Shown in pieces: positions 51,501 to 63,508 of a stretch of DNA of 64,000 nt. The notes beneath the pieces are model-generated. The model worked only from the letters and a program-made list of their open reading frames with translations, had not been told where the DNA came from and searched no databases. The translations under genes were made by a program, and so were the position numbers. The stretch comes from Bog-159 sp035499555 (GTDB lineage: Bacteria; Acidobacteriota; Terriglobia; Bryobacterales; Bryobacteraceae): the NCBI GenBank assembly GCA_035499555.1, contig DATJYO010000035.1, positions 1 through 64,000 on the forward strand, written 5' to 3'. The stretch's first letter is position 1. Every line of letters starts with the position of its first letter.

Positions 51501-54207
51501 TGGATCCCGGCACGAATCCGGTGCCGCTCACCGTCACCGAGGTCCCGGAGGTTCCGGGCAGGATCGAGCTCGGCGCGAGAGGCAGATTGATCAAGGGCAC
51601 CGGGTTGGCCGTGCCGACACCCAAGATCGAAACCACGTGGGGGCTGTCCGGCGCGCTGTCGACCACGGTCACGGTTCCGCTCCGCGAACCGGTAACCGAT
51701 GGCGCGAACGCGACCTTGATCACGCAACTCGCGCCGGGCCGCAGGGTGGCGCCGCAGGTATTCGTCTGTGTTACGTCGCCGCCCGCCGTGATACTCGCCA
51801 CGTTGAGATTCGACGTACCGATGCTTTTCAATGTGACCGATTGCGACGCACTGACCGTGCCCACGGGTTGCGGGGAATATACCAGGCTGGAAATGGACAG
51901 GGCGGACTCCACACTGGGGGTGGCCGTGCAGGAACCCGCCAGCGAGACGCTCATGGCACCGCCACCGGCATTCGTGTTGACGCTGACGGAACCGGTACAC
52001 GATCCGGACAGGGGAGCGGCCACCATGGCATTAATGCTGCAACTGGCCGCCGGACCGAGACTGGTCGGACAGTTGTTCGTCTGGGCCGCGGCGCCGCTGA
52101 CGTTGAAGCCTGTAATCGCCAACGCGGACGTACCGATATTGCTCAAGGTCACCGATTGCGGCACGCTCACGGTCCCGAAATTCTGCGGCGGAAAAGTTAA
52201 GGCGGTGCTGGAGAGCATCCCCGCCGGCGGCGAAGACAATCCCGTGCCGCCCAAGGTAACTGTATGCGGGCTGTTGATGGCGTTGGTGGTGACGGTGACG
52301 GCGCCGGACTGGGATCCCGCCGATGTGGGATTGAAAGTCACCGAAATCGTACAACTGGCTCCCGGCGCCACGCCGGACCCGCAGTTGTTGGTCTGCTTGA
52401 AAGGTAAGTTGGCGTGAATCGAACTGATCGTCAGCGCGCCGCCCGAGCTGTTGGTGAAGGTGACGTTTTGCTTGGCACTGGAGGTGCCGGTCAACAGACT
52501 GCCGAATTGCAGGCTGTGCAGGGAGAGCACACCCACCGGCCCGCCGTTGGTGATGAAATAGGCGCCGCTCTGCTTGGCGTTCATGACCACGACCGGGTTG
52601 CCGCTGCTATCCATTACCAGCGCGGCATCGCCCCCCGGGGTGTCATAGGGATCCAGGTCGTTGCCAGCCAGGGGCACGGCCCAAACCAGTTGCTGGGCGG
52701 CGACATCCAGCATCGCGAGGTATCCCCCGGCTTGCGGATGCCCGGCTTCGGGCAGCATCAGATAAGGCTGCGAAGGCGTGCCATATTCGGTAAAGATGCC
52801 GGCCTGCCAGTAGGTGGTCGGCGGCGCGCCCATGGCCGTCAGCATGTCGCTGACGTTGACGCTTTCGATGATTTTGCCGGTCACGAAATCACGGTGGTAG
52901 ATGTTCGGGTCGAACCGGACGACGTGCCAAAAGCCGCCTTCCGGCCGCGGATCGATGGCGAAGTTGCAGGTGATCGGCTGGCTGCTCGCCCCCAGCGAAA
53001 CTTTGAAAAGGAACGACCCGCTGGTTCCGTTATCCTGCACGCCGAAGACGGTGGTGCCCACGTGATCGGTGGGTACCACCCCCGCGCCGTCGAAGTAAAC
53101 GCGATCGCCCACGCAGAGGGGGGAGGCGCCCGAAGGCCCGTGGATGGACAGGCTCCATGCCGGCGAAATCGGGTTGGTCAAATTCGTCGGGTCGATATCC
53201 AGGGCCCAAAGAGCCCCGTAGGCATTATTGGTCGTCAGCGCGGTGAGCAGGTACACGCGATTCGGATAGCTGCCGTTGTTGACGCAGGCCGTATTGACAG
53301 TGGCATAGTAGGCACCGCTGCTGCCGCTCTGGTAGAGGTATTTGCTACCCACCAAAGCGCCGGTGTTGCCGTCGTAGACGGCCAGCGGCGCGGCCGCCGT
53401 GAAACTGGCGGCTACGGCGGCGCCCGTTCCGTCGCCCTGAATAATGACGTCCGGCACCACCACGCAGTCGGGCCCCTGGGTGGTAGCGGTGACGCTCGTG
53501 ACAGCCCCCCCGGAGATGGCCGCCGTAGCTACGGCGCCGGGGCAGAAGCCTCCGGCCAGAACCACGCTGGCGGTGGAATAACCGTGTCCGCCGTTGTTCA
53601 CCGTAAAATTGAGCGTACAGTTACCTTGCCAGCATTGATAGAGTTGCTGCGGGGCTGTCCCGGTGAAGATTCCGCCGTTGGGCGTGGGCACCAACCCCAC
53701 CGGCACGCCTCCGGGACTCGGGGTGGACCAGGCCACGCTGCCGTCGGAATTGAACAGATAGAGGTGCTGATCGTCGCCCGCCAACACGCTGCCGTCCGCC
53801 TGCATGATCGGCATTCCGGCAAAATTATGGTTGTCCAGCAGATTGCGGGATCCCCAAACCATGTCGCCGTCGCCGTTGTAGACAACCAGCGCATTCCAGG
53901 ACTGGCGGTAGGCGCAAGCGACATAAGTTCCGTTGGAAACACACCCGTCCCCGGTCGAGACCCCGCTGTTCGTCGTGTCACTGTTCCGGACGTACACGCT
54001 CTGGCCGATGCCGGGGGGCGTCATCGGCACGTAATCGGTCATCTGGGCGTTGCAGTGAGCCATGGAACAGGAGTTCGGCGCCGGAGTAACCTGCGCCCCC
54101 ATTGGTGCGGTAACGCACAGCAGGCTAAGGCTCAAAAAGTATAGGAAAACCCTGAAAAACCGGGAGTGAAAGACTGTCGAACCCAATTTCAAACGGTCAA
54201 TATACAT
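48532..54207 (-). CDS. Giant secreted modular protein (HYDIN-like, IPT, FG-GAP repeats)
   Basis: 1,891 residues. A membrane-like signal segment at about 17-38 is followed by a propeller-like N-terminal region (100-550) with WxxxG/GNxG features. Then three HYDIN/ASPM-like Ig domains at 565-657, 668-760 and 770-866; an IPT/TIG domain at 871-943; seven FG-GAP repeats at 976-1305 with a DxNGDGxxDLAV calcium-binding beat every 49 residues; a fourth HYDIN-like domain at 1312-1405; and five 95-residue Ig-like repeats at 1409-1891 (SSNPAVASVPxSVTV...VTITAT). Probably surface-exposed and Ca-stabilised. Function unknown. Confidence 0.88.
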   Translation of the reverse strand: MYIDRLKLGSTVFHSRFFRVFLYFLSLSLLCVTAPMGAQVTPAPNSCSMAHCNAQMTDYVPMTPPGIGQSVYVRNSDTTNSGVSTGDGCVSNGTYVACAYRQSWNALVVYNGDGDMVWGSRNLLDNHNFAGMPIMQADGSVLAGDDQHLYLFNSDGSVAWSTPSPGGVPVGLVPTPNGGIFTGTAPQQLYQCWQGNCTLNFTVNNGGHGYSTASVVLAGGFCPGAVATAAISGGAVTSVTATTQGPDCVVVPDVIIQGDGTGAAVAASFTAAAPLAVYDGNTGALVGSKYLYQSGSSGAYYATVNTACVNNGSYPNRVYLLTALTTNNAYGALWALDIDPTNLTNPISPAWSLSIHGPSGASPLCVGDRVYFDGAGVVPTDHVGTTVFGVQDNGTSGSFLFKVSLGASSQPITCNFAIDPRPEGGFWHVVRFDPNIYHRDFVTGKIIESVNVSDMLTAMGAPPTTYWQAGIFTEYGTPSQPYLMLPEAGHPQAGGYLAMLDVAAQQLVWAVPLAGNDLDPYDTPGGDAALVMDSSGNPVVVMNAKQSGAYFITNGGPVGVLSLHSLQFGSLLTGTSSAKQNVTFTNSSGGALTISSIHANLPFKQTNNCGSGVAPGASCTISVTFNPTSAGSQSGAVTVTTNAINSPHTVTLGGTGLSSPPAGMLSSTALTFPPQNFGTVSVPQSVTLSNIGTSALAITGFNVSGAAAQTNNCPTSLGPAASCSINAMVAAPLSGSCTGSVSVNTNAGGGAMSVSLAGSCTATPSVESALSISSLVYSPQPVGTVSASQSVTLKSIGTSNLNVASITAGGDVTQTNTCGATLRPGASCVIKVAFAPSVTGSRSGTVTVVDSAPDSPHVVSILGVGTANPVPLINLPLAPSSILPGTSGTSVTVSGTGFVPGSTVYWNGSPRTTTYVGGSQLSVSLTPADVSGPVTGSLSVVNPGPGGGQSNIGWLPVSYPNPVPVLDTTVFPAGANPSALAAADLNGDGKLDLAVTNLAANTVSVWMGNGDGTFAPSVDYPAGTQPQAVAIGDLNHDGIPDLVVADRADNTVSVLLGTGGGLFAPQTVYPTGNRPVALLIADVDGDGNVDLAVANAADNTVSILAGKGDGSFAANVDYPAGQNPSALVAGDFNGDGKPDLAVANDITPGGSVTVLLNHGDGTYLAGVAYSTADSVSLVTADFNGDGKLDLVAVNNLAQSLNVYLGNGDGTFTVGPSQAARLSPAPVAVAAGDVNGDGTLELVVASNADDSLVTLSVNSAVTFGQLLQYGSAPGAGAMVMGDFNNDGSLDVVVTMPATNNIAIMLQSPFAALSNTSLSFGNVAVGSTGTQALTITNSGSALLNMGSIGVTGNFSQTNTCTAPVPSGGSCTVTVTFSPAAAGTLTGTLTLTDNAAESPQTLALSGIGIAGGVTVGLSQSATLGGVSVASNTVTLSSAAPAGGTMVALSSSNPAVASVPASVTVAAGATVSAPFTVTTALVTSSTPVTISATASGSTGNAVLTVNPLGASFSLAGSSPYGGVTLTPNTISLAAAAPAGGLAINLTSSNPAVASVPSSVTVPGGATASPSFNIATNGVSSSTAVTITATLTGVTGAIATATLNVLPAVPGAVALSPSAVAGGLSTTANVVNLLGVAPAGGLTVALSSSKPLVAGVPPSVTVAEGSSVSAPFTITTALVANATAVTITATAAGSNATAVLTVNPNTVASIDPNSLSPAGGTNVAATVTLLAPAPSSGANVTLTSSNPAVALPPSYVRVGAGAITSAQFKISTSNVSVGTPVIITATYNGGSASVTITVYPLVPYTLNLSQTSAKGGKTITGTVVMNGTAPSGGITVSLSSTDSNAAPVPASVAVPAGSNVSSRFSFVTGTVTTSTTVTITATYQGYSATNTLTVNP

Positions 54208-54348
54208 TTGGGTAATTCACCAAGGCTAGCCTAGGATTGTGGTGAAATCAATACCAGGCGTTTCATTTTTCTGCAGAATTGCGGTCGGTACTTTGGTAGC
54301 CCGCCCCCCGGGCTACTGGTCTATGCAACTGCATGTTACGCTCGGCTC
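54208..54348. promoter_or_regulatory. Divergent intergenic region with a GC-rich hairpin before the topoisomerase-RecQ gene
   Basis: A perfect 8-bp inverted repeat GTAGCCCG-CCCCC-CGGGCTAC occupies 54296-54316, ending 32 bases before the fusion gene start. A second small palindrome, ATGCA-AC-TGCAT, follows at 54323-54334. The gap also serves the divergent giant gene. No U-tract follows the hairpin, so it may be a protein-binding or leader structure rather than a terminator. Confidence 0.45.
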
Positions 54349-58276
<3,928 letters not shown>

Positions 58277-58290
<14 letters not shown>

Positions 58291-58675
58291 GACCTCTATT
58301 TCACCCATGCTGTCGGTGCGGCGCGGAGCGCAGGCGGTCGAGTTTTACCAGGCGGCATTCGGCGCGGCGGTGCGGTTCCGCCTGGACGGCGAAGACGGCG
58401 GCGTAGTGGCGCAGTTAGCCGTGAACGGGGCGGAGTTCTGGATCGCCGACGAATCGCCCGAGCACCTGAATTACAGCCCGGAAACGGTGGGCGGCGCCAC
58501 GACCCGCATGTTGATGGTAGTGGCCGATCCGGACGCCATGTTCGCGCGAGCGGTGGCGGCGGGCGCCAAAGAGGTGGCGCCGGTGGTGGATCAGCATGGC
58601 TGGCGGGTAGGGCGGGTGCTTGACCCGTACGGCCATCACTGGGAGATCGGCAAACCGCTGGCGCAAAGCGCCTGA
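58277..58675 (+). CDS. VOC/glyoxalase-like protein
   Basis: 132 residues from the ATG at 58277, which lies 14 bases inside the end of the fusion gene. PhnB/glyoxalase-type pattern: SPMLSVRRGAQAVEFYQAAFGAAVRF, GAEFWIADESPEH, and the metal-binding-type end RVGRVLDPYGHHWEIG. Specific activity is unknown; such small VOC proteins range from glyoxalases to resistance proteins. It converges on the acyl-CoA dehydrogenase gene with a 40-base overlap. Confidence 0.82.
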
Positions 58676-60111
58676 GCCGCGGCGCGGGCGGTGAACACCG
58701 CGAGATCGCGGAACATCTCTTCGGCGCCGGCCTCGCGACCGGGTACGGGCAGCGCCAGGTGCGCGTCCACGCGGCGGCGCATCTCGTCGATTTCACCCGC
58801 GCCGGCGGCGCCGCGGAGCTCTTCGAACAGCAGGCGATGGGCGCCCTTGCGTTCCATCACTTCCATGCCGTCGAGGATCTGGCGATGGCAGGTGCCCTCC
58901 CAAATGGTCAGCACCATGGCCTCGCGGAACCAGCGCTCGACGGGGTACTCGCCCAGGACGCCGAGCGCGCCGTGGACTTCCATGGCCCAACGGGCGATCT
59001 GCGGCGCCACGTCGGAGGTCCAGTATTTGGCCAGGTGGGCCACCAGGCGGAACAGGTGATAGCGGCCGGAGTATGGCGGTTTCTGACGCCAGACTTCGTC
59101 GAGCCGGCGGATGCTTTCCCAGCCGAGTGCGAAGGCGTCCTGGAGGGTGGCGACGTGTTGGCCGAACTGCTTCGCCATGAGCGGATGATCGAAGACGGGC
59201 TTGCCGAAAGCCACGCGGCAGCGGGCGAAATCAGCCGCTTCGGCGAGGGCGCGCTGCGCGATGGCCGCACTGCCCAGCGAGTTGGTGGCGCGCGACAGGT
59301 TCAACACTTCCAGGATCAGGTACGCGCCGTGTTCCGGTGTGCCCACGAGCCAGGCTTCGCTGTCGCGTAATTCAACTTCCCCGGTAGGCACGGAGCGGGT
59401 GGCCACTTTATCTTTGAGGCGGCGAACGGTGTAGTTCAGCGTGCCGTCCTCACGCCGCTTGGGCAGAAGGAACAGGGCCAGGCCGCGGACGTTGTGCGGC
59501 GCGCCATCGGGCCGCGCGGCGACCACGGCAAGGTCCGCGCCCACATTGCTGGCGAAGTATTTGTCACCGGTCAGGAGCCAGCGGTCGCCGGCGGGGCGGG
59601 CGGCGGTATCCACGTTGGAGCCGAGATCGGAACCGCCCTTGATTTCGGTCATCCAGGTGGCCCCCTGCCAGACAGCATCGTCGCGGCGCAGCAGGTGCGG
59701 CAGGAAGCGCGCTTTGAGGGACTCGCCGCCATGCTGATCGAGGGCCACGGCGGTGGCCAGCGAGATGACGTACGGGCAGGTCAGCCCCGGATCGTAGAAG
59801 CAGGTGATGTAGTCGAGCAGGGCGCAGGTTTCGAGCGACTGGTCTTCGAAGGCGCGCCAGACCACGCCGGCTTTATAGCCCTGACGGAGGGCGCGCCAGT
59901 ATTCGGGAGCGAACAGAACTTCGTCCACGCGCCGGCCGCCACGGTCGAACATGCGCAGCCAGGGCGTTCCGGCACGGTCGGTGGCGTCGGAGATGGCTTT
60001 GCCTTCGGTCTCCCACCAGGACTCGTATTCGCGGAGTGCACGCTCGTGCGGCAACGCGCCGAGCATTTGCTGGAGGAACCGGACCGGCGAACGGAGGACA
60101 TCGACTTCCAT
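58636..60111 (-). CDS. Acyl-CoA dehydrogenase
   Basis: 491 residues of the acyl-CoA dehydrogenase family with FAD. Landmarks: the substrate/FAD block WQGATWMTEIKGGSDLGSN, GDKYFASNVGADLAVVAARPDG, CRVAFGKPVFDHPLMAKQF and GALGVLGEYPVERWFREAMVLTIWEGTCHRQ, a region close to the AidB-like and large FadE-like members. The extended N-terminus (about 100 residues before the canonical core) also suits the AidB-like subgroup. It is divergent from the acyl-CoA ligase gene, 83 bases away, which suggests fatty-acid breakdown. Confidence 0.88.
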   Translation of the reverse strand: MEVDVLRSPVRFLQQMLGALPHERALREYESWWETEGKAISDATDRAGTPWLRMFDRGGRRVDEVLFAPEYWRALRQGYKAGVVWRAFEDQSLETCALLDYITCFYDPGLTCPYVISLATAVALDQHGGESLKARFLPHLLRRDDAVWQGATWMTEIKGGSDLGSNVDTAARPAGDRWLLTGDKYFASNVGADLAVVAARPDGAPHNVRGLALFLLPKRREDGTLNYTVRRLKDKVATRSVPTGEVELRDSEAWLVGTPEHGAYLILEVLNLSRATNSLGSAAIAQRALAEAADFARCRVAFGKPVFDHPLMAKQFGQHVATLQDAFALGWESIRRLDEVWRQKPPYSGRYHLFRLVAHLAKYWTSDVAPQIARWAMEVHGALGVLGEYPVERWFREAMVLTIWEGTCHRQILDGMEVMERKGAHRLLFEELRGAAGAGEIDEMRRRVDAHLALPVPGREAGAEEMFRDLAVFTARAAAQALCASGLPISQ

Positions 60112-60194
60112 AGCTGACGCTATCTTAGCAAGCCGGGCGGAAGCCGCCGCTATCCGGGTGAGCCCCGATGCGATAAACTGTCTCGAATCGCATT

Positions 60195-61823
60195 ATGACA
60201 GGCATCCAGAGCACCATACCCAACTTCCCGCTGACCATCCGCGGCCTTTTCGAACACGGCGAGCGCCTATTCGCATCCAGCGAGATATCGACCTGGACGG
60301 GGGATGGCGTGCGGCGGGCGAGTTACCGGGAGGTAGGCCAGCGGGTGCGGCGGCTGGCCGCGGCGCTGGCGAAACTCGGTATCCGCGCGGGCGACCGGGT
60401 GGGGACGTTCGCATGGAACAACCAGGAACACCTGGAGGCCTACTTCGGGGTGCCGGCGATGGGCGCGGTGCTGCACTGCATCAACATACGGCTGTTTCCG
60501 GAGCAACTGATCTACATCATCAACCATGCGGCGGACCGCATCGTCATCGTGGACAGTTCGCTGACGCCGCTGCTGGGGAAGATCGCGCCGCACCTGAAGA
60601 CCGTGGAACGCTACATCGTGATCGGCGAGGGCGGCACGCTGCCGGGGGAAACCCTGCGCTACGAGGAAGCGATCGCCGGGTCCGAGCCGGTGGCGTCCTG
60701 GCCCGAGATGCCGGAGAACACGGCATCGTCCATGTGCTACACCAGCGGGACCACCGGCAATCCCAAAGGCGTGGTCTACAGCCACCGCTCGACGTACCTG
60801 CACGCCTTGGCGTCGCTGATGGCGAGCTCGGTGGGGTTGACGGACAGCGACAAGGTCCTGCCGGTGGTTCCCATGTTTCACGCGAACGCCTGGGGCCTGC
60901 CGTATTCGGGCTGGCTGTGCGGCGCGGACATTCTGATGCCGGACCGCTTCCTGCAAGCCGAGAGCATCTGCCGGATGATCGTGGCGGAACGGCCGACGCT
61001 TTCGGGCGCGGTGCCCACGATCTGGAACGATGTACTGCGCTACGTGGACGCACACGGGGTGGACGTCTCGTCGCTGCGCTGCGTACTGTGCGGGGGCGCG
61101 GCGGTGCCGCGGAGCATGCAGGAAGGCTTCCTGCGGCGCCATGGGGTCAGGGTAGTGCAGGGCTGGGGGATGACGGAGACGAGTCCGCTGGGGGCGGTGG
61201 CGGTGCCGCCGCGCGGCACGCGCAAAGGGGAAGAGCTCGAATGGATGAACAAGAGCGGGCGGATCGTGGCCGGGATAGAGATGCGGCTGATGGACGGAGA
61301 CCGGGAGTTACCGTGGGATGGCGCGGCGGTGGGCGAGATCGAGGTACGGGGGCCGTGGGTGACGGGATCGTATTACCTGGAGGACGCGCCCGAGAAGTTC
61401 CATGGCGGGTGGCTGCGCACGGGCGATGTGGGGGTGGTGGACGCGAAGGGCTACCTGCAGATCACGGACCGGTCGAAGGACGTGATCAAGTCGGGCGGGG
61501 AGTGGATCTCTTCGATGGAGATGGAGAACCACCTGATCGCGCATCCGGACGTGTTGGAGGCGGTGGTGATCGGGGTGCCGGACGAGCGCTGGGACGAGCG
61601 CCCGCTGGCCTGCGTGGTCATGAAGCCGGGTGCGACGGCGACGGTGGCGGAACTGCGGGAGTTCCTGGCGGGGCGGGTGGCGCGCTGGTGGCTGCCGGAG
61701 CGCTGGGCGCTGATCGCGGAGATTCCGAAGACCAGCGTGGGGAAGCTGGACAAGAAGGTCCTGCGGGCGCGGTATGCCCGCGGGGAGATACACGAGGTAA
61801 AGGTGGCTAAGGCCGGGGCATAG
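60195..61823 (+). CDS. Acyl-CoA synthetase (medium/long-chain fatty acid-CoA ligase)
   Basis: 542 residues of the adenylate-forming family. The P-loop motif YTSGTTGNPKGVVYSHRS is present, with the A5 motif region VVQGWGMTETSPLGAV and the hinge/A8-A10 region WLRTGDVGVVDAKGYLQITDRSKDVIKSGGEWIS...ISS, ending PKTSVGKLDKKVLRARY. It most resembles the AlkK/FadD3-like medium-chain subgroup. It activates fatty acids to acyl-CoA, feeding the neighbouring dehydrogenase. Confidence 0.92.
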   Translation: MTGIQSTIPNFPLTIRGLFEHGERLFASSEISTWTGDGVRRASYREVGQRVRRLAAALAKLGIRAGDRVGTFAWNNQEHLEAYFGVPAMGAVLHCINIRLFPEQLIYIINHAADRIVIVDSSLTPLLGKIAPHLKTVERYIVIGEGGTLPGETLRYEEAIAGSEPVASWPEMPENTASSMCYTSGTTGNPKGVVYSHRSTYLHALASLMASSVGLTDSDKVLPVVPMFHANAWGLPYSGWLCGADILMPDRFLQAESICRMIVAERPTLSGAVPTIWNDVLRYVDAHGVDVSSLRCVLCGGAAVPRSMQEGFLRRHGVRVVQGWGMTETSPLGAVAVPPRGTRKGEELEWMNKSGRIVAGIEMRLMDGDRELPWDGAAVGEIEVRGPWVTGSYYLEDAPEKFHGGWLRTGDVGVVDAKGYLQITDRSKDVIKSGGEWISSMEMENHLIAHPDVLEAVVIGVPDERWDERPLACVVMKPGATATVAELREFLAGRVARWWLPERWALIAEIPKTSVGKLDKKVLRARYARGEIHEVKVAKAGA

Positions 61824-61945
61824 GCGAAAAAATACGAACGAAGCCAATAGATGGCTTGTTTTCAATTGTTCTGAAAATCGCTTTGGCTCTTCAATTGCCA
61901 CTCGCCGCAGGTGGCTCGGATCCAAGACCGGCCGCAACTCTACCC

Positions 61946-62782
61946 ATGACTATACTCGAACTGACGGTGTTGGTGGGGGCGATCTCGGTGGTGGGCGGGT
62001 TCCTGGGATCCCTGACCGGGCTGGGCGGCGGCGTGGTGATTACGCCGGCGATGGTGCTGCTTCTCGGAATCGACCTGCACTACGCGATGGGCGCCACGCT
62101 GATTTCGGTGATCGCCACCTCGTCGGGCGCGGCGGCGGCGTACGTGCGGGAAGGTATTTCGAACATCCGGATGGGCATGTTCCTGGAGATTGCCACCACG
62201 ACTGGAGCGGTGTGCGGCGCGTATGCCGCGGGGAAGGTCGCCCCGTCGGTGCTGGCGGTAGTGTTCGGGGTGGTGCTGCTGCAAGCGGCTTGGGCTTCGA
62301 CGCGTGCGCATCCAGCGACGCGGGTGGGTGAGCCGGACGACCGGTTGGCGCTGCGCCTGAACCTGAACGGCAGTTTTCCCACGCCCGAAGGCACACGCCA
62401 CTACAAAGTGAGTCATGTGAAGACGGGCTTCGGAGTGATGTTTGTGGCCGGGGGCCTGTCGGGCCTGCTGGGGATCGGCTCGGGCGCGGTGAAGGTAATC
62501 GCGATGGACCGGGCCATGCGGGTGCCGTTCAAGGTCTCCACCACGACGAGCAATTTCATGATCGGGGTCACGGCGGCGGCCAGCGCGGGCGTGTATCTGC
62601 AGCGCGGCTACATCGATCCGGGGCTGACGATGCCGGTGGTGCTGGGGGTGCTGGCCGGATCACTGGCGGGCGCGCGGCTGCTGCCGACGGCTCCGACGAA
62701 GACTTTGCGCTGGGTCTTCGCGGTGGTGGTGGCGGTACTGGCGGCCGAGATGATCTACAACGGCGTGACGGGGCGGGTGTGA
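61946..62782 (+). CDS. Sulfite exporter TauE/SafE (TSUP) family permease
   Basis: 278 residues from the ATG at 61946 (an upstream TTG-started extension is rejected). It has the two pseudo-repeat of TSUP transporters: GGFLGSLTGLGGGVVITPAMVLLLGI and GGLSGLLGIGSGAVKVIAMDRAMRVPFKVSTTTSNFMIGV, with about 8 membrane helices. The family exports or imports sulfite, sulfoacetate or other organosulfur anions. It overlaps the DUF1634 gene (TGATG), a frequent partner. Confidence 0.9.
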   Translation: MTILELTVLVGAISVVGGFLGSLTGLGGGVVITPAMVLLLGIDLHYAMGATLISVIATSSGAAAAYVREGISNIRMGMFLEIATTTGAVCGAYAAGKVAPSVLAVVFGVVLLQAAWASTRAHPATRVGEPDDRLALRLNLNGSFPTPEGTRHYKVSHVKTGFGVMFVAGGLSGLLGIGSGAVKVIAMDRAMRVPFKVSTTTSNFMIGVTAAASAGVYLQRGYIDPGLTMPVVLGVLAGSLAGARLLPTAPTKTLRWVFAVVVAVLAAEMIYNGVTGRV

Positions 62783-63180
62783 TGGCGGGGGAAAGCAGGC
62801 GGGCGCCGCTCACGGATCAGCGGGTGGACGAGATCATCGGCAACTTGTTGCGCTGTGGTGTCATCCTGTCGGCACTGGTGGTGGCGGCGGGCGGGATCTG
62901 GTATCTGATCCAGTTCGGCGGGAGCCGGCCCAGCTACCAGGTGTTCCGGGGCGAACCGGAGTACCTGCGCCACATTCAGGGGATCGTAGGCGGGGCGGTG
63001 GGCTTCCACTGCCGGCGGCTGATGCAACTCGGGCTGATCCTGCTGATCGCGACGCCGGTAGCGCGGGTGGCGTTTTCGGTGGCGGCTTTTGCGCTGCAGA
63101 AGGACCGGCAGTACGTGGTGATTACGCTGATCGTGCTGGGGGTGCTGCTGCTGAGTCTGACGGGGCGGCTGAGCGGGTGA
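62782..63180 (+). CDS. DUF1634 membrane protein
   Basis: 132 residues with three membrane helices (about 22-45, 81-100 and 111-128). The first is preceded by VDEIIGNLLRCGVILSALVVAAGG, and the loop has FRGEPEYLRHIQGIVGGA, both typical of DUF1634. This family is often encoded next to TSUP permeases, as here, and may be an accessory subunit; its role is unproven. Start at 62782 overlaps the TSUP stop. Confidence 0.85.
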   Translation: MAGESRRAPLTDQRVDEIIGNLLRCGVILSALVVAAGGIWYLIQFGGSRPSYQVFRGEPEYLRHIQGIVGGAVGFHCRRLMQLGLILLIATPVARVAFSVAAFALQKDRQYVVITLIVLGVLLLSLTGRLSG

Positions 63181-63508
63181 GTGGGGCGGGGGCACAAGGG
63201 CTTTTATCGTTCCTGATCGGCGCATGCGATGGGCGAAATGGTGGTGGCGGAGGCATGTGCTGGCTTCTATCCCCATATATCCGAGTACCGCGTTAACGTT
63301 TTACAGACAGAGCGACTCCGGCCAGCGCCGACAGTCAATTTCTCGTTCCAAAACCAAGCCAGTGTTTTTGGGTCTGGCCACCTAGAAGAGCCGCTCGACC
63401 GAGATCAACCGTTGGGAGCGGAATTGTGGGGAGGTCATCTCTCAACATCCTGAATTTGACGAAGTGGCATTTAACGTGCGAGAATGATTTTGTCAACCGA
63501 GGCACGGA
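63181..63508. other. Gap with a compositional shift at the right flank
   Basis: 328 bases with no convincing gene; the short open frames here lack family signs or ribosome-binding sites. From about 63230 the sequence is visibly richer in A and T than the preceding 60 kb (TATCCCCATATATCCG, GCGTTAACGTTTTACAG). It may mark the boundary of a transferred segment. No tRNA, integrase or direct repeat is recognised. Confidence 0.5.

Noticed and set aside
52414..54144. Plus-strand frame opposite the giant secreted protein
   Set aside because: Repetitive Gly/Arg/His-rich shadow, no ribosome-binding site or family match.
63229..63453. Small plus-strand frame after the DUF1634 gene
   Set aside because: No ribosome-binding site, mixed composition and no recognisable features.
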